Assembly: GCF_049801075.1 (NCBI RefSeq)
Contig: NZ_JBNAGG010000001.1
Coordinates: 1,364,001 to 1,428,000, forward strand
Length of the DNA stretch: 64,000 nt
Source of the DNA: Maritalea sp049801075
GTDB lineage: Bacteria; Pseudomonadota; Alphaproteobacteria; Rhizobiales; Devosiaceae
Reading direction: 5' to 3'
Positions 42,871 through 51,217 of this stretch are shown here, piece after piece (positions within the stretch are counted from its first letter, which is position 1; every line of letters begins with the position of its first letter). Position numbers and translations under genes: made by a program. The notes below the pieces were generated by a model. It was given only the letters and a program-made list of their open reading frames with translations. It searched no databases and was not told the DNA's origin.

Positions 42871-44517
42871 TTAAGCGTGCTTCAATTCACTCATCAACCC
42901 TTTGACCAGCGCGAAACAGGCCAACAGAATGATAAAGGTGAAGGGGAAGCCTGTGGACACCGCCATGGCCTGCAGCGCACCCAAGCCACCGCCAAGCAAC
43001 AAGGCAATCGCCACGATACCTTCAAAGCTCGCCCAGAATACACGCTGAGGCGTTGGGGCATTCACTTTGCCGCCTGCAGTCATGGTGTCGATCACCAATG
43101 AGCCTGAATCTGATGAGGTGACGAAGAATACAATCACCAAACAGATACCCACAAAAGAGGTAAGCTGTGCCAAAGGCAAAGGCCCCAGCATCTCAAACAG
43201 TTTCAGCTCCAGCGCGGCTTCAGATACGGCTGTGTAGCCCTGGTTGACGATCTGATCGATGGCTGTACCGCCGAAAGATGTCATCCACAAAACAGACACG
43301 ATAGACGGAATGATCAACACACATGTGATGAATTCACGCACCGTGCGGCCACGGCTTACCCGCGCAATAAACATGCCGACAAATGGTGACCAAGAAATCC
43401 ACCAAGCCCAGTAGAATGAAGTCCAGCCTTGTGAGAAGTTCGCATCTTCGCGGCCAAACGGCATGGACAAGGCAGGCAGATATTCGACATAGGCCCAAAG
43501 ATTTTGGAAGAAGCCTGTCAAAATGGCCAAGGTGGGACCAACGATAATCACGAACACCAACAAGATGATCGCCAAGACCATGTTGATCTCAGATAGACGT
43601 TTCACGCCTGCATCCAAGCCCGCCACAACAGAAATCAAGGCTAGGCCAGTGATGGCAATGATCAAGAACACCATGCTGGTGTTGCTTTCTGGGAAGCCAA
43701 ACAACATGCTCAAGCCAGCATTGGCTTGTTGTGCGCCGATGCCCAAGGATGTGGCCAAACCAAACAAGGTGGCAAACACAGCGAGGATATCGATGATGTG
43801 GCCTGTCCAGCCCCAAACACGCTCGCCAAAGATTGGATAAAACACAGAGCGGATCGTTAGCGGCAGTCCCTTATTGTAAGAGAAGATCGCCAAGGACAGC
43901 GCGACAACGGCGTAGATCGCCCATGGATGCAAGCCCCAGTGGAAGATTGTCGCCGCCATGCCCAAGCGTGCCGCTTCGGCAGCATTGCCTTCAGCGCCAC
44001 CGAGGGGGGCCCAGTCTGTCCGCACGCCATTTTCAGCAACGACACCGCCCATAGAGCTGGTGAAGTGTGAGATCGGCTCGCTCACACCATAGAACATGAG
44101 CCCAATGCCCATGCCCGCAGCGAAGAGCATGGAAAACCATCCTACATAGGTAAAGTCCGGTGTCGCCTCGCGTCCACCAATGCGCACTTTGCCCAATGGG
44201 GTGACGATTAAAACCAGACACAGCAAAACAAAAATATTGCCAGATAGAAGGAAGAACCAATCAAATGTTTGGGTCAACCAATTGCGCAAGCCATTGAACA
44301 ATGGCTCAACTTCAGTTTGAAAGGCCAGTGTGAGAAACACGAATGCCACCACTGTTAGCCCTGAAATCACAAAAACCGGATTGTGAATATCTAGCCCAAA
44401 TGGGCCAATGCTTGTCTCAATATTGTCCTGGCCGATCTCATAATCACTATCAATGATTTCGGTAGGACCTTCTGGTGCGGGAATCGCATCCAGTTCTGGT
44501 TCCTGATTTTCCGTCAA
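42871..44517 (-). CDS. BCCT-family glycine betaine/choline/carnitine transporter
   Basis: Sodium- or proton-coupled uptake of quaternary-ammonium solutes at the inner membrane, usually for osmoprotection. 548 residues, about 12 membrane helices. Family marks: FAAGMGIGLMFYGVSEPISHF (GMGIG of helix 3), HWGLHPWAIYAVVALSLA and YWAWWISWSPFVGMFIARVSRGRT in helix 8. The N-terminal 50 residues are strongly acidic. Start is TTG at 44517, supported by AGGAGG six bases before. Which solute is carried cannot be decided. Confidence 0.93.
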   Translation of the reverse strand: MTENQEPELDAIPAPEGPTEIIDSDYEIGQDNIETSIGPFGLDIHNPVFVISGLTVVAFVFLTLAFQTEVEPLFNGLRNWLTQTFDWFFLLSGNIFVLLCLVLIVTPLGKVRIGGREATPDFTYVGWFSMLFAAGMGIGLMFYGVSEPISHFTSSMGGVVAENGVRTDWAPLGGAEGNAAEAARLGMAATIFHWGLHPWAIYAVVALSLAIFSYNKGLPLTIRSVFYPIFGERVWGWTGHIIDILAVFATLFGLATSLGIGAQQANAGLSMLFGFPESNTSMVFLIIAITGLALISVVAGLDAGVKRLSEINMVLAIILLVFVIIVGPTLAILTGFFQNLWAYVEYLPALSMPFGREDANFSQGWTSFYWAWWISWSPFVGMFIARVSRGRTVREFITCVLIIPSIVSVLWMTSFGGTAIDQIVNQGYTAVSEAALELKLFEMLGPLPLAQLTSFVGICLVIVFFVTSSDSGSLVIDTMTAGGKVNAPTPQRVFWASFEGIVAIALLLGGGLGALQAMAVSTGFPFTFIILLACFALVKGLMSELKHA

Positions 44518-44959
44518 TTTAGCCTCCTATTGACTTAGTCGTTAACGGCAAACAAGCAACAGAAACAAAAGTCAAAAGAACAACGGTTCCCCAAAAATAA
44601 AACGAAATATAAATCGGCTTATTTTCTAAGGGAATTTTCTTTTCGCAAAATTTTACAGCAAAATTAAAACTGCGACTGTAAAACCAATAAAATCTCGATT
44701 TATACTACCCCAATACGAGATTTAACTACTTTCGGTCTCCGCTGGCTGCGCCATTAGGGTCAAGGCTAACATAACGGATATAGAATTTATAGTTTCGCTT
44801 GTGGATAATTTATTCGATATAGCTGAACAATGATCTCCATGTCGCGCAACAGTCCGATCTAACTCACGGCGTAATGACCAGCCGATTACCCAAAAAACTG
44901 GGTTTGAACACAGCAAAACAATGAGTAAAGCGCTGGTTGTCACATTTTATGGGTGTTGG
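44518..44959. other. 442-base AT-rich region between BCCT and MFS genes
   Basis: The right part has a 73-codon minus-strand frame (44722-44943) without a ribosome site or known homology, which I do not call. The left 200 bases are AT-rich and should contain the BCCT promoter. No repeat or RNA gene recognised. Confidence 0.45.
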
Positions 44960-46282
44960 CTATTCAGCTTCTGCGTCCAACCGTTTAGCTAAAACCAAAG
45001 CCAACATGACCGCAATGACAAGAAAGACCGTGCCAATCATCCACGCGACTGGTGTAGAATATAGTTTCGCGATAGCGCCGGCCAAAACCAATCCCAATGC
45101 TGCTCCCAACTGTTGTATCAACGATCTCAGCGACAACATGGTTGATCGCTGACGATCTTCAACGCAGCGATGTAGAATGCTACTGGCGGGTGTTTCACAG
45201 GCGCCAAGGATAACTGAATATAGGATAAAAACGGCGACAAAGCCGATGATGCCTCCTTGCAATGCCAGCGCGATCTGAACACCCGCCAAGCAAGCAAACA
45301 TTGCCGCCAGTGTCATCGCATGCCGTCGCTTGAATACCCGGCTAAGGTGTGGGGATATGGAAGCGCCGAAAGCAATGGAAAAGAAATATGTCGCGGTCAC
45401 GACACCAATGACGGTGTTGGCATAGCCTTCTTCCAACATAGGCTTCGCATGGGTTGGCCATAGCACCTCCACCGGATTTGTCGCCATCAGAAAGAATGAC
45501 AGCGATCCCAAAAGCATCGACAAAGCCGGACGGTTCAGCACCAGTAGGCTCGCGTCCTTTATCATCACTGGAACATTTGAAAACCCATGCAATAGAGCAT
45601 TGCCGTCCATCGGGCGCGGCTTTTCGACAATGGCCAATACCGTAAATACAAACACGCCCAACATGACAACAAAGCTTGCTGCATAGGACACGTCATAGAT
45701 GCTGAACCCAAAGCGTTCCGCGACATATCCCAACATATCCGGCAAAAGACCTCCCAGAACCGCCCCAATGGCCAGCCCCAGAGCGTTGGCCCATTGCGCT
45801 TTCGCGAGTGCGGGTTGGACATCAACGTTTGGTGCGGCGGCCCTAAAGGTTTCGACAAACCATGCATCAAGTGTGCCCGACCGAAGCGCCCGCCCAAAGC
45901 CGATAAATGCAAATGAGAGCGCAAGAACATAAAAATTGCTGGTTGAAAGGAATAGCGCTAGCGAAATCAAACTTGCGACAACCGCCGTTAGAAAGACTGG
46001 CTTACGGCCAATGCTGTCGGCAAGGCCGCCAAATGGTAACTCCATCGCCATCGTTGTGAGCGAGTAGACGCCGAAGAGAAGCGAAATTTGAAAGAGGTCC
46101 ATCCCTCGGTCAGTCAACGCCAGGACAACAACGGCAACCGTCAGCCCCATCGCAAAACGGTCCAGAAACTGGTGCATCTGAAATACGCGAATGTGCCGTT
46201 GTGCGGAACCAGTTAAATTTGCGAAGGAAAACTCTGTCTCGGTCGTCATGCTTGTAACATTGACCATACCGTAGCCTTGCAC
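44960..46282 (-). CDS. Major facilitator superfamily transporter
   Basis: 440-residue carrier with about 12 hydrophobic segments. The loop between helices 2 and 3 reads ELPFGGLADSIGRKPVFL, the MFS motif GxxaDrxGRkp; the second half has a looser repeat (SPHLSRVFKRRHAM). Substrate not recognisable; drug or metabolite efflux is the default guess. The GTG at 46282 is a weak start; ATG codons at 46267 and 46249 are alternatives. Single gene, no partner. The short flanking regions on both sides lack strong signals. Confidence 0.85.
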   Translation of the reverse strand: MQGYGMVNVTSMTTETEFSFANLTGSAQRHIRVFQMHQFLDRFAMGLTVAVVVLALTDRGMDLFQISLLFGVYSLTTMAMELPFGGLADSIGRKPVFLTAVVASLISLALFLSTSNFYVLALSFAFIGFGRALRSGTLDAWFVETFRAAAPNVDVQPALAKAQWANALGLAIGAVLGGLLPDMLGYVAERFGFSIYDVSYAASFVVMLGVFVFTVLAIVEKPRPMDGNALLHGFSNVPVMIKDASLLVLNRPALSMLLGSLSFFLMATNPVEVLWPTHAKPMLEEGYANTVIGVVTATYFFSIAFGASISPHLSRVFKRRHAMTLAAMFACLAGVQIALALQGGIIGFVAVFILYSVILGACETPASSILHRCVEDRQRSTMLSLRSLIQQLGAALGLVLAGAIAKLYSTPVAWMIGTVFLVIAVMLALVLAKRLDAEAE

Positions 46283-46455
46283 AACACCTTAGTTCGACCG
46301 AAACCTATCCCGAGCAAATAAAATCGGTCGCTGGCTTAGGCAGGACAAACGCCCGCGCTGACTGCGTAGCGGACATGCTAATATAGAATTCAAAATCGAC
46401 GTTTGGTCCACCATGACCGCAAGCCAATAACTTATAACATTCAAGAGGGGGAAAA

Positions 46456-46532
46456 GTGGCGCACCGGGGAAGATTCGAACTCCCGACCCCTAGATTCGTA
46501 GTCTAGTGCTCTATCCAGCTGAGCTACCGGTG
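46456..46532 (-). tRNA. tRNA-Arg (anticodon ACG)
   Basis: Folds to a full cloverleaf on the minus strand: acceptor GCACCGG / CCGGTGC, D arm with AGCTCAGCTGGATAGAGC, anticodon stem CTAGA / TCTAG with loop CTACGAA giving anticodon ACG (CGU, read as ICG), T arm with GTTCGAATC. Discriminator G and genomically encoded CCA follow. 77 bases. Confidence 0.95.
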
Positions 46533-46662
46533 CTTAAAATCAACGGCTCAATTTGTTCCGTCAATCAACAGCGCAAAGCCATATACTGGCTTTGAAATGA
46601 TTGCAAGACCTTCAATCGCATCTTTTTCATATCTTTGTCATTTTCAGGCGGAAAAGCCCGGA

Positions 46663-48084
46663 TTAGCGGGGCAAACAAATCTCAAATTTTGTGCCGCTTT
46701 CTTCTGGAATATATTTGAGTGCGCCGCCATGGGCTTCGACCAGTTCTTTGGCGATGGCCAAACCAAGCCCAGTGCCCCCCGCCCGACCAGAACCTTCGAA
46801 CGCACGGAATAAATTATCCTTGGCACGTGGGGACAGGCCCGGCCCGTTATCCGCAATTGTGAGGCAAACTTGCGCTTGATCAACAATCAAATTAGCTAAA
46901 ATGGACGGATGGTCGCCATTTTTCAGGCTGTGCGTCTCTAGTGCCTCCCGCGCATTTTTAAACAGATTGGTGAAAACACGTGCAATCTGATCCGGATCGA
47001 CCGATATGATGACATCATCTTCCACCTGATTTAGCCATTCAATTTCAGGATGAACCCGGATCGCCGCTTCGGACGCTGATTCATCGAGCAATGCGCGCAA
47101 ATCAACCTGTTCGAATTTTGGGGCAACCGATTTATGACGCCCATAATCCAATACCGACTGGCAAAACTTAATCGCCCTATCGAGTGTATTCACCAAACGC
47201 GGCGCCAAGCGCTGAACATGCGGGTCGTCTAGATTAGCCACCTGATCGGAAAGCAATTGCGCAGAGCCGAGCGTGTTGCGCAAATCGTGATTGATTTTTG
47301 CAACGGCCAACCCGAGGTCCGCCAAATGCTGCTTTTGCTTGAGCATTGTAAATAAATTGGATTCCATCGCGGCGAGTTCACGCTCCGCGATGCCCACCTC
47401 ATCTCGTCGCTCGGAAGGCACAATGATTTTGCGGGCATCATCTGGATCTTGCTGAAAAGCAACCATGTTGCGGGTCAAGCGCGTGATCGGGCGAATCAAC
47501 AAGCCGTTTAGGAACAGGAAAATAGCAAAGGACGTGAAGCTGGCGACCAGAAGTGAGAGCCAGAAGATATTGCGGGAATAGGCGATCAGTTCTTGACGCA
47601 ACAGTGCCTCATTGACCAACACCTCGACAACAACATCCTGGCTGTCCATCGGCACGCCGATCACCCGCATGGTGCGGTTTGACCCAAAAAAGAGGATTTC
47701 CAAAGCGCCGGCGATCAAATCAAGTGGTGCACGCTCACGCGTATCTGCTGCATAGGCGGCGACAGGCATCGGCATGTCCGGGCGCTCAATCAATTGCGAT
47801 TGCCCTTCTGTACGGATCACCAGGGCTTCCGCTTCGGCCGAACTGAGCAGCTTGCCGATCATGTCCGGAGTGAGGTCCATCGTATCTGGCACGGTCTCAA
47901 TAACACGCGCGGCCACGCCCGCCACATGCACGCGGTCATCCATCCAGCTGATGCGGAAATTGGCCACGGAGGGTAGATAAATCAAAACTTCCACCACCAT
48001 GATCATGGCAATAATCATGGTGATCAGTTTCATAGAAAGGCCAAATATGACCCGTTTTGGAGCGTCAAACTGTTCGTTCGCCAT
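46663..48084 (-). CDS. HAMP-containing sensor histidine kinase
   Basis: 473 residues. Membrane segments at about 16-38 (MKLITMIIAMIMVVEVLIY) and 172-196 (IFWLSLLVASFTSFAIFLF) bracket a periplasmic domain; HAMP at 197-250; H-box AVAKINHDLRNTLGSAQLL; N-box NLFKNAREAL; G1 DNGPGLS; G2 GGTGLGLAIAKELVEAHGG. No response regulator is adjacent, so the partner is unknown. It is third in an operon after the VTT protein and the flavin oxidoreductase (22-base gap), which suggests it senses something tied to them; inference. Confidence 0.9.
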   Translation of the reverse strand: MANEQFDAPKRVIFGLSMKLITMIIAMIMVVEVLIYLPSVANFRISWMDDRVHVAGVAARVIETVPDTMDLTPDMIGKLLSSAEAEALVIRTEGQSQLIERPDMPMPVAAYAADTRERAPLDLIAGALEILFFGSNRTMRVIGVPMDSQDVVVEVLVNEALLRQELIAYSRNIFWLSLLVASFTSFAIFLFLNGLLIRPITRLTRNMVAFQQDPDDARKIIVPSERRDEVGIAERELAAMESNLFTMLKQKQHLADLGLAVAKINHDLRNTLGSAQLLSDQVANLDDPHVQRLAPRLVNTLDRAIKFCQSVLDYGRHKSVAPKFEQVDLRALLDESASEAAIRVHPEIEWLNQVEDDVIISVDPDQIARVFTNLFKNAREALETHSLKNGDHPSILANLIVDQAQVCLTIADNGPGLSPRAKDNLFRAFEGSGRAGGTGLGLAIAKELVEAHGGALKYIPEESGTKFEICLPR

Positions 48085-48106
48085 AGATGCCTTTGCAGCC
48101 CGTGCC

Positions 48107-49537
48107 CTAGCCCAACGTCCTGTTCAGCTCTAGCAAGAACTTCAAAACAGGATGATCGACCTTGTCTTTATAGAACTCCACCGCGATGCGCTTTGCAATC
48201 TCGAATTGCGTTGGATAGGGCGCAACCATTTTGGTGAAAGCCCCAATCTTCATTTTGTTGGCCACCGCCAATGCATAAATGTTGATCAGCTCACCCGCAT
48301 TTTTGCCGACGGCGCCTGCGCCTAGAATTCGGCCCGACGGGGTGGTGATAACCTTGAGGAGACCTTCTTCCACGTGCTCGGCACGCGCCCGATCGTTTTC
48401 GGCAAAGCTCCAACGCAACACTTTGAACTTGTCGCCATATTTCTTACGCGCATCTGCTTCGGTGAACCCCACATTTGCGATTTCCGGATCGGTATATGTG
48501 GCCCAAGGAATGATGGACGTGTCGTTTTTGATCGGCAGCCGATAAAGCGCGTTTCTCACCACTAGACCACCGTGATAGCCCGCAACATGGGTGAATTGCA
48601 GACCGCCCGCGACATCACCAATGGCATAGACGCGTTTGTTTGACGATTTGAGCCCTTTATTGACTTTGACGCCGCGCCCGTCGAATTTGATTTTGCCTTT
48701 TTCCAAATCCAATGCTTCCACATTGGGCTTTCGGCCTGCGGCCAACAGTAAGTGCGACCCAACAATCTCCTCAGTCTCACCACTTTTCGTCTCAATGGTC
48801 ACCGCAATGTTTTTCGCCTTTGGTGCAACTTGCGTGACTTTGACGCCTTCGCGAATATCCACACCTTCACGGCGAATATGCTTTAGGGCGATTTCAGTAA
48901 ATTCAGGGTCATCATTTGCCAATGGCGCCTGCATTTCCAGCACGGTGACATTTGACCCTAACCGCCGATGCGCTTGGGCCATCTCCATGCCAATTGGCCC
49001 ACCTCCAACAATTATAAGATGTTGCGGCTTGCGGGTGAGATTAAAAATGGTCTCGTTGGTGTGATATTCAATATCGCCAAGGCCGGGTATTGGCGGTGTC
49101 ATTGGGCGGGAACCTGTGGCGATGACGAACCGACGAGCTTTGACCTCCTGGTCACCCACTTTGACCGTTTTGGGATCGACAAACTTTGCCTCTCCTTGAA
49201 GTACGGTTGCACCTAACCCTTCAAATCGTTCGACCGAATCGTGAGGTGCAATATCAGCGATAACGCCGTGCACATGCTCATTCACGCGACCAAAATTGAT
49301 TTTTGGATCTTCCGCGGCGATGCCAAACGAGGTGGAGGTGCGCATATATTGCGCGCGCTTGGCTGAAGCAATGAGTGATTTTGACGGCACACACCCATAG
49401 TTGAGGCAATCCCCGCCCATTTTGTCGCGCTCGATCAATACAACGCTGGCGCCAAGCGATAATGCCGCCGCCGCAACCGTGAGCCCGCCAGAGCCACCAC
49501 CGATCACACACAAGTCAGGTTGAAGAATTTTTGCCAT
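48107..49537 (-). CDS. FAD-dependent pyridine nucleotide-disulfide oxidoreductase
   Basis: 476 residues of the class I family (lipoamide dehydrogenase, glutathione and mercuric reductase). FAD site CVIGGGSGGLTVAAAA, redox pair C44-C49 in GGDCLNYGCVPSK, NAD(P) site IIVGGGPIGMEMA and YAIGDVAGGLQFTHVA. The C-terminal active-site stretch reads VAPYPTQFEIAKR where lipoamide dehydrogenase has HAHPTLSE, and there is no terminal Cys pair, so it is neither a typical lipoamide dehydrogenase nor MerA. Substrate unknown. Co-transcribed with the VTT protein 41 bases upstream, a known pairing. Confidence 0.9.
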   Translation of the reverse strand: MAKILQPDLCVIGGGSGGLTVAAAALSLGASVVLIERDKMGGDCLNYGCVPSKSLIASAKRAQYMRTSTSFGIAAEDPKINFGRVNEHVHGVIADIAPHDSVERFEGLGATVLQGEAKFVDPKTVKVGDQEVKARRFVIATGSRPMTPPIPGLGDIEYHTNETIFNLTRKPQHLIIVGGGPIGMEMAQAHRRLGSNVTVLEMQAPLANDDPEFTEIALKHIRREGVDIREGVKVTQVAPKAKNIAVTIETKSGETEEIVGSHLLLAAGRKPNVEALDLEKGKIKFDGRGVKVNKGLKSSNKRVYAIGDVAGGLQFTHVAGYHGGLVVRNALYRLPIKNDTSIIPWATYTDPEIANVGFTEADARKKYGDKFKVLRWSFAENDRARAEHVEEGLLKVITTPSGRILGAGAVGKNAGELINIYALAVANKMKIGAFTKMVAPYPTQFEIAKRIAVEFYKDKVDHPVLKFLLELNRTLG

Positions 49538-49578
49538 AGAGTTTGTCCTCGCACCAAGTGCGTTTTGGTCATAATTGA

Positions 49579-50349
49579 TTATGCGGGAGATTTCCGCAAG
49601 CGTTTGACAATAATAGGAATTAGCGATGCCACGCCGAGGGCGCCTAATGCAATCAACAAGTCGGTTGTGATGATATTGCCAACCTTAAGCGAGATACCGC
49701 ATGTGGCGTTGCCCGCAGCCACGCAGGCCTCGTAAGCGTCAGCTTGAGCTCTCACGATGGAATCCAGCCCCTCGCCTGCATAGGCATAAGCAAAGCTGCC
49801 CGGCGCGATACCAACAAGCGTGGTCCAAAAATAAATGCCGAACGGCACACCCAAGATGCCGGGCACGATATTGACCAGCGTGAAAGGGAAAACCGGCGTA
49901 AGGCGCAAAAAGAACATGTAGCTGACACTGTCTTTTTGGAAGCCATCACGCATTTTCTGAATATAGCCCTTGGCATTTTCCCGCATATGCTCACCAAGCG
50001 AGGTTTTGGCAATAAAGAATAAGATTGAGGCGCCAAGGGTTGCCGCAAATATGGTGGCGAGCCCTGCAATCCACCAACCAAACAATAGCCCGCCGGAAAC
50101 CGTTAGCACCCAAGCTGCGGGAAAGGACAAAGCAACTGCCGCCGCATAGAACACCATATATATAAGCACAGCGACCAACAGATAGTCGGTCACAAACTGC
50201 ACCATGGCCGAATAATTTTGCACCAATGCTTCAATGGAAAGCCATTTATAGCTGCCCGTAAAATACAGGATTGCAATGATGATCAGCAGTAGCGCCACAG
50301 GGAGCCAGCGTTTCACTTGCGATAGATTGGTTTGTGTTAACAAGGCCAT
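49579..50349 (-). CDS. TVP38/TMEM64 (VTT domain) family membrane protein
   Basis: 256 residues with five or six hydrophobic segments. The VTT/DedA-like core is at about 65-200: FYAAAVALSFPAAWVLTVSGGLLFG, then FFIAKTSLGEHMR and FFLRLTPVFPFTLVNIVPGILG, the family signature. These proteins are linked to lipid scrambling or membrane transport; exact role unknown. First gene of the operon with the flavin oxidoreductase and histidine kinase. Confidence 0.9.
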   Translation of the reverse strand: MALLTQTNLSQVKRWLPVALLLIIIAILYFTGSYKWLSIEALVQNYSAMVQFVTDYLLVAVLIYMVFYAAAVALSFPAAWVLTVSGGLLFGWWIAGLATIFAATLGASILFFIAKTSLGEHMRENAKGYIQKMRDGFQKDSVSYMFFLRLTPVFPFTLVNIVPGILGVPFGIYFWTTLVGIAPGSFAYAYAGEGLDSIVRAQADAYEACVAAGNATCGISLKVGNIITTDLLIALGALGVASLIPIIVKRLRKSPA

Positions 50350-50664
50350 GGGGATGTCCAGTCCGTTTCGTTCCCCTCAAACTAAACATTTGTCGCGCGC
50401 GGACCCAAGTAAATTATAATGACAGGATGATCACTCAGAATTGAGCTTAAGTTGTGAAACAGATAGGGGAAAAAGTGCGTTCGCGCGCGAGGGTTTTGAT
50501 TGACTCGAGGGGCGCGATTGCCTATAAGCCAGCCCAACTCGACCATTTTTGATGGTGCGGTCGGCTCTGTTTTGCCAAAACAAAAGCCTTTTGCATCTTT
50601 GGTCAATCCAGAATTAAACAATAAAAGAGGAACCGTGTCCTTTAAGATGCGGTCTTGAAGAGCA
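50350..50664. other. 315-base region between the VTT gene and rpmH
   Basis: Divergent promoter region: the rpmH promoter at 50500-50528 on the plus strand, and presumably the promoter of the VTT operon on the minus strand. No further gene seen. Confidence 0.6.
50500..50528 (+). promoter_or_regulatory. Promoter of rpmH-rnpA-yidC
   Basis: TTGACT (50500-50505), exact 17-base spacer, TATAAG (50523-50528), 137 bases before rpmH. The best sigma-70 match seen in the window. Confidence 0.72.
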
Positions 50665-50799
50665 ATGAAGCGTACATTTCAGCCTAGCAATCTTGTTCGC
50701 ACACGTCGTCACGGTTTCCGCGCACGTATGGCCACCAAGAATGGTCGCAAAATTTTGAATGCACGTCGCGCACGTGGCCGTAAGCGTTTGTCAGCTTAA
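50665..50799 (+). CDS. rpmH: Ribosomal protein L34
   Basis: 44 residues: MKRTFQPSNLVRTRRHGFRA at the front, then RMATKNGRKILNARRARGRK and RLSA, the complete L34 sequence. Ribosome site GAAGAG. It starts the rpmH-rnpA-yidC order conserved in bacteria. Confidence 0.98.
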   Translation: MKRTFQPSNLVRTRRHGFRARMATKNGRKILNARRARGRKRLSA

Positions 50800-50836
50800 G
50801 TGACGATTTGGGCACGATAAGGGTCCGAAAAGCGAG

Positions 50837-51217
50837 ATGACACCTATGCGCCAGTTGAAAAAAAGGGCGCAATTTTTGAAAGCCGCGCGGGGACGTAAAA
50901 TTGTCCGGCGCGGCTTTGTGCTGCAAGCTGTTGCGCACAATGAGGGTTGTGAAACTGGCCCCGCGGTTGGTTATACAGTGACCAAGAGGGTGGGCAATTC
51001 GCCACAACGCAACCGGGTGAAGCGACGTTTGCGCGCACTTGCCCGGGAGTTCGCGAAAAACTTTGACCCAAACTTCAACTATGTATTGATTGGTCGTCAA
51101 GAAGCGTTACATGAACCCTTTAGTGAACTTAAAAAGAGCCTTTCGCGGGCGCTTGAAAAGATACATGTCGAAAGAAGCGCTGCTGCGCATGCAATAGATC
51201 GGAAGTCAAAATCATGA
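50837..51217 (+). CDS. rnpA: Ribonuclease P protein component
   Basis: Protein subunit of the tRNA 5'-processing ribozyme. 126 residues with LKKRAQFLKAARGRKIVRRG, GYTVTKRVGNSPQRNRVKRR (holding the RNR motif) and LIGRQEALHEPFSELKKSL. Start at 50837 or at the ATG three codons on. ATGA overlap with yidC. Confidence 0.96.
   Translation: MTPMRQLKKRAQFLKAARGRKIVRRGFVLQAVAHNEGCETGPAVGYTVTKRVGNSPQRNRVKRRLRALAREFAKNFDPNFNYVLIGRQEALHEPFSELKKSLSRALEKIHVERSAAAHAIDRKSKS

Noticed and set aside
44722..44943. 73-codon minus-strand frame between the BCCT and MFS genes
   Set aside because: No ribosome site, no homology recognised, and AT-rich surroundings; kept as intergenic. A decayed transposase was considered but no motif supports it.
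48107..49537. Mercuric reductase
   Set aside because: It lacks the N-terminal metal-binding domain and the C-terminal Cys pair of MerA; there are no other mer genes nearby.
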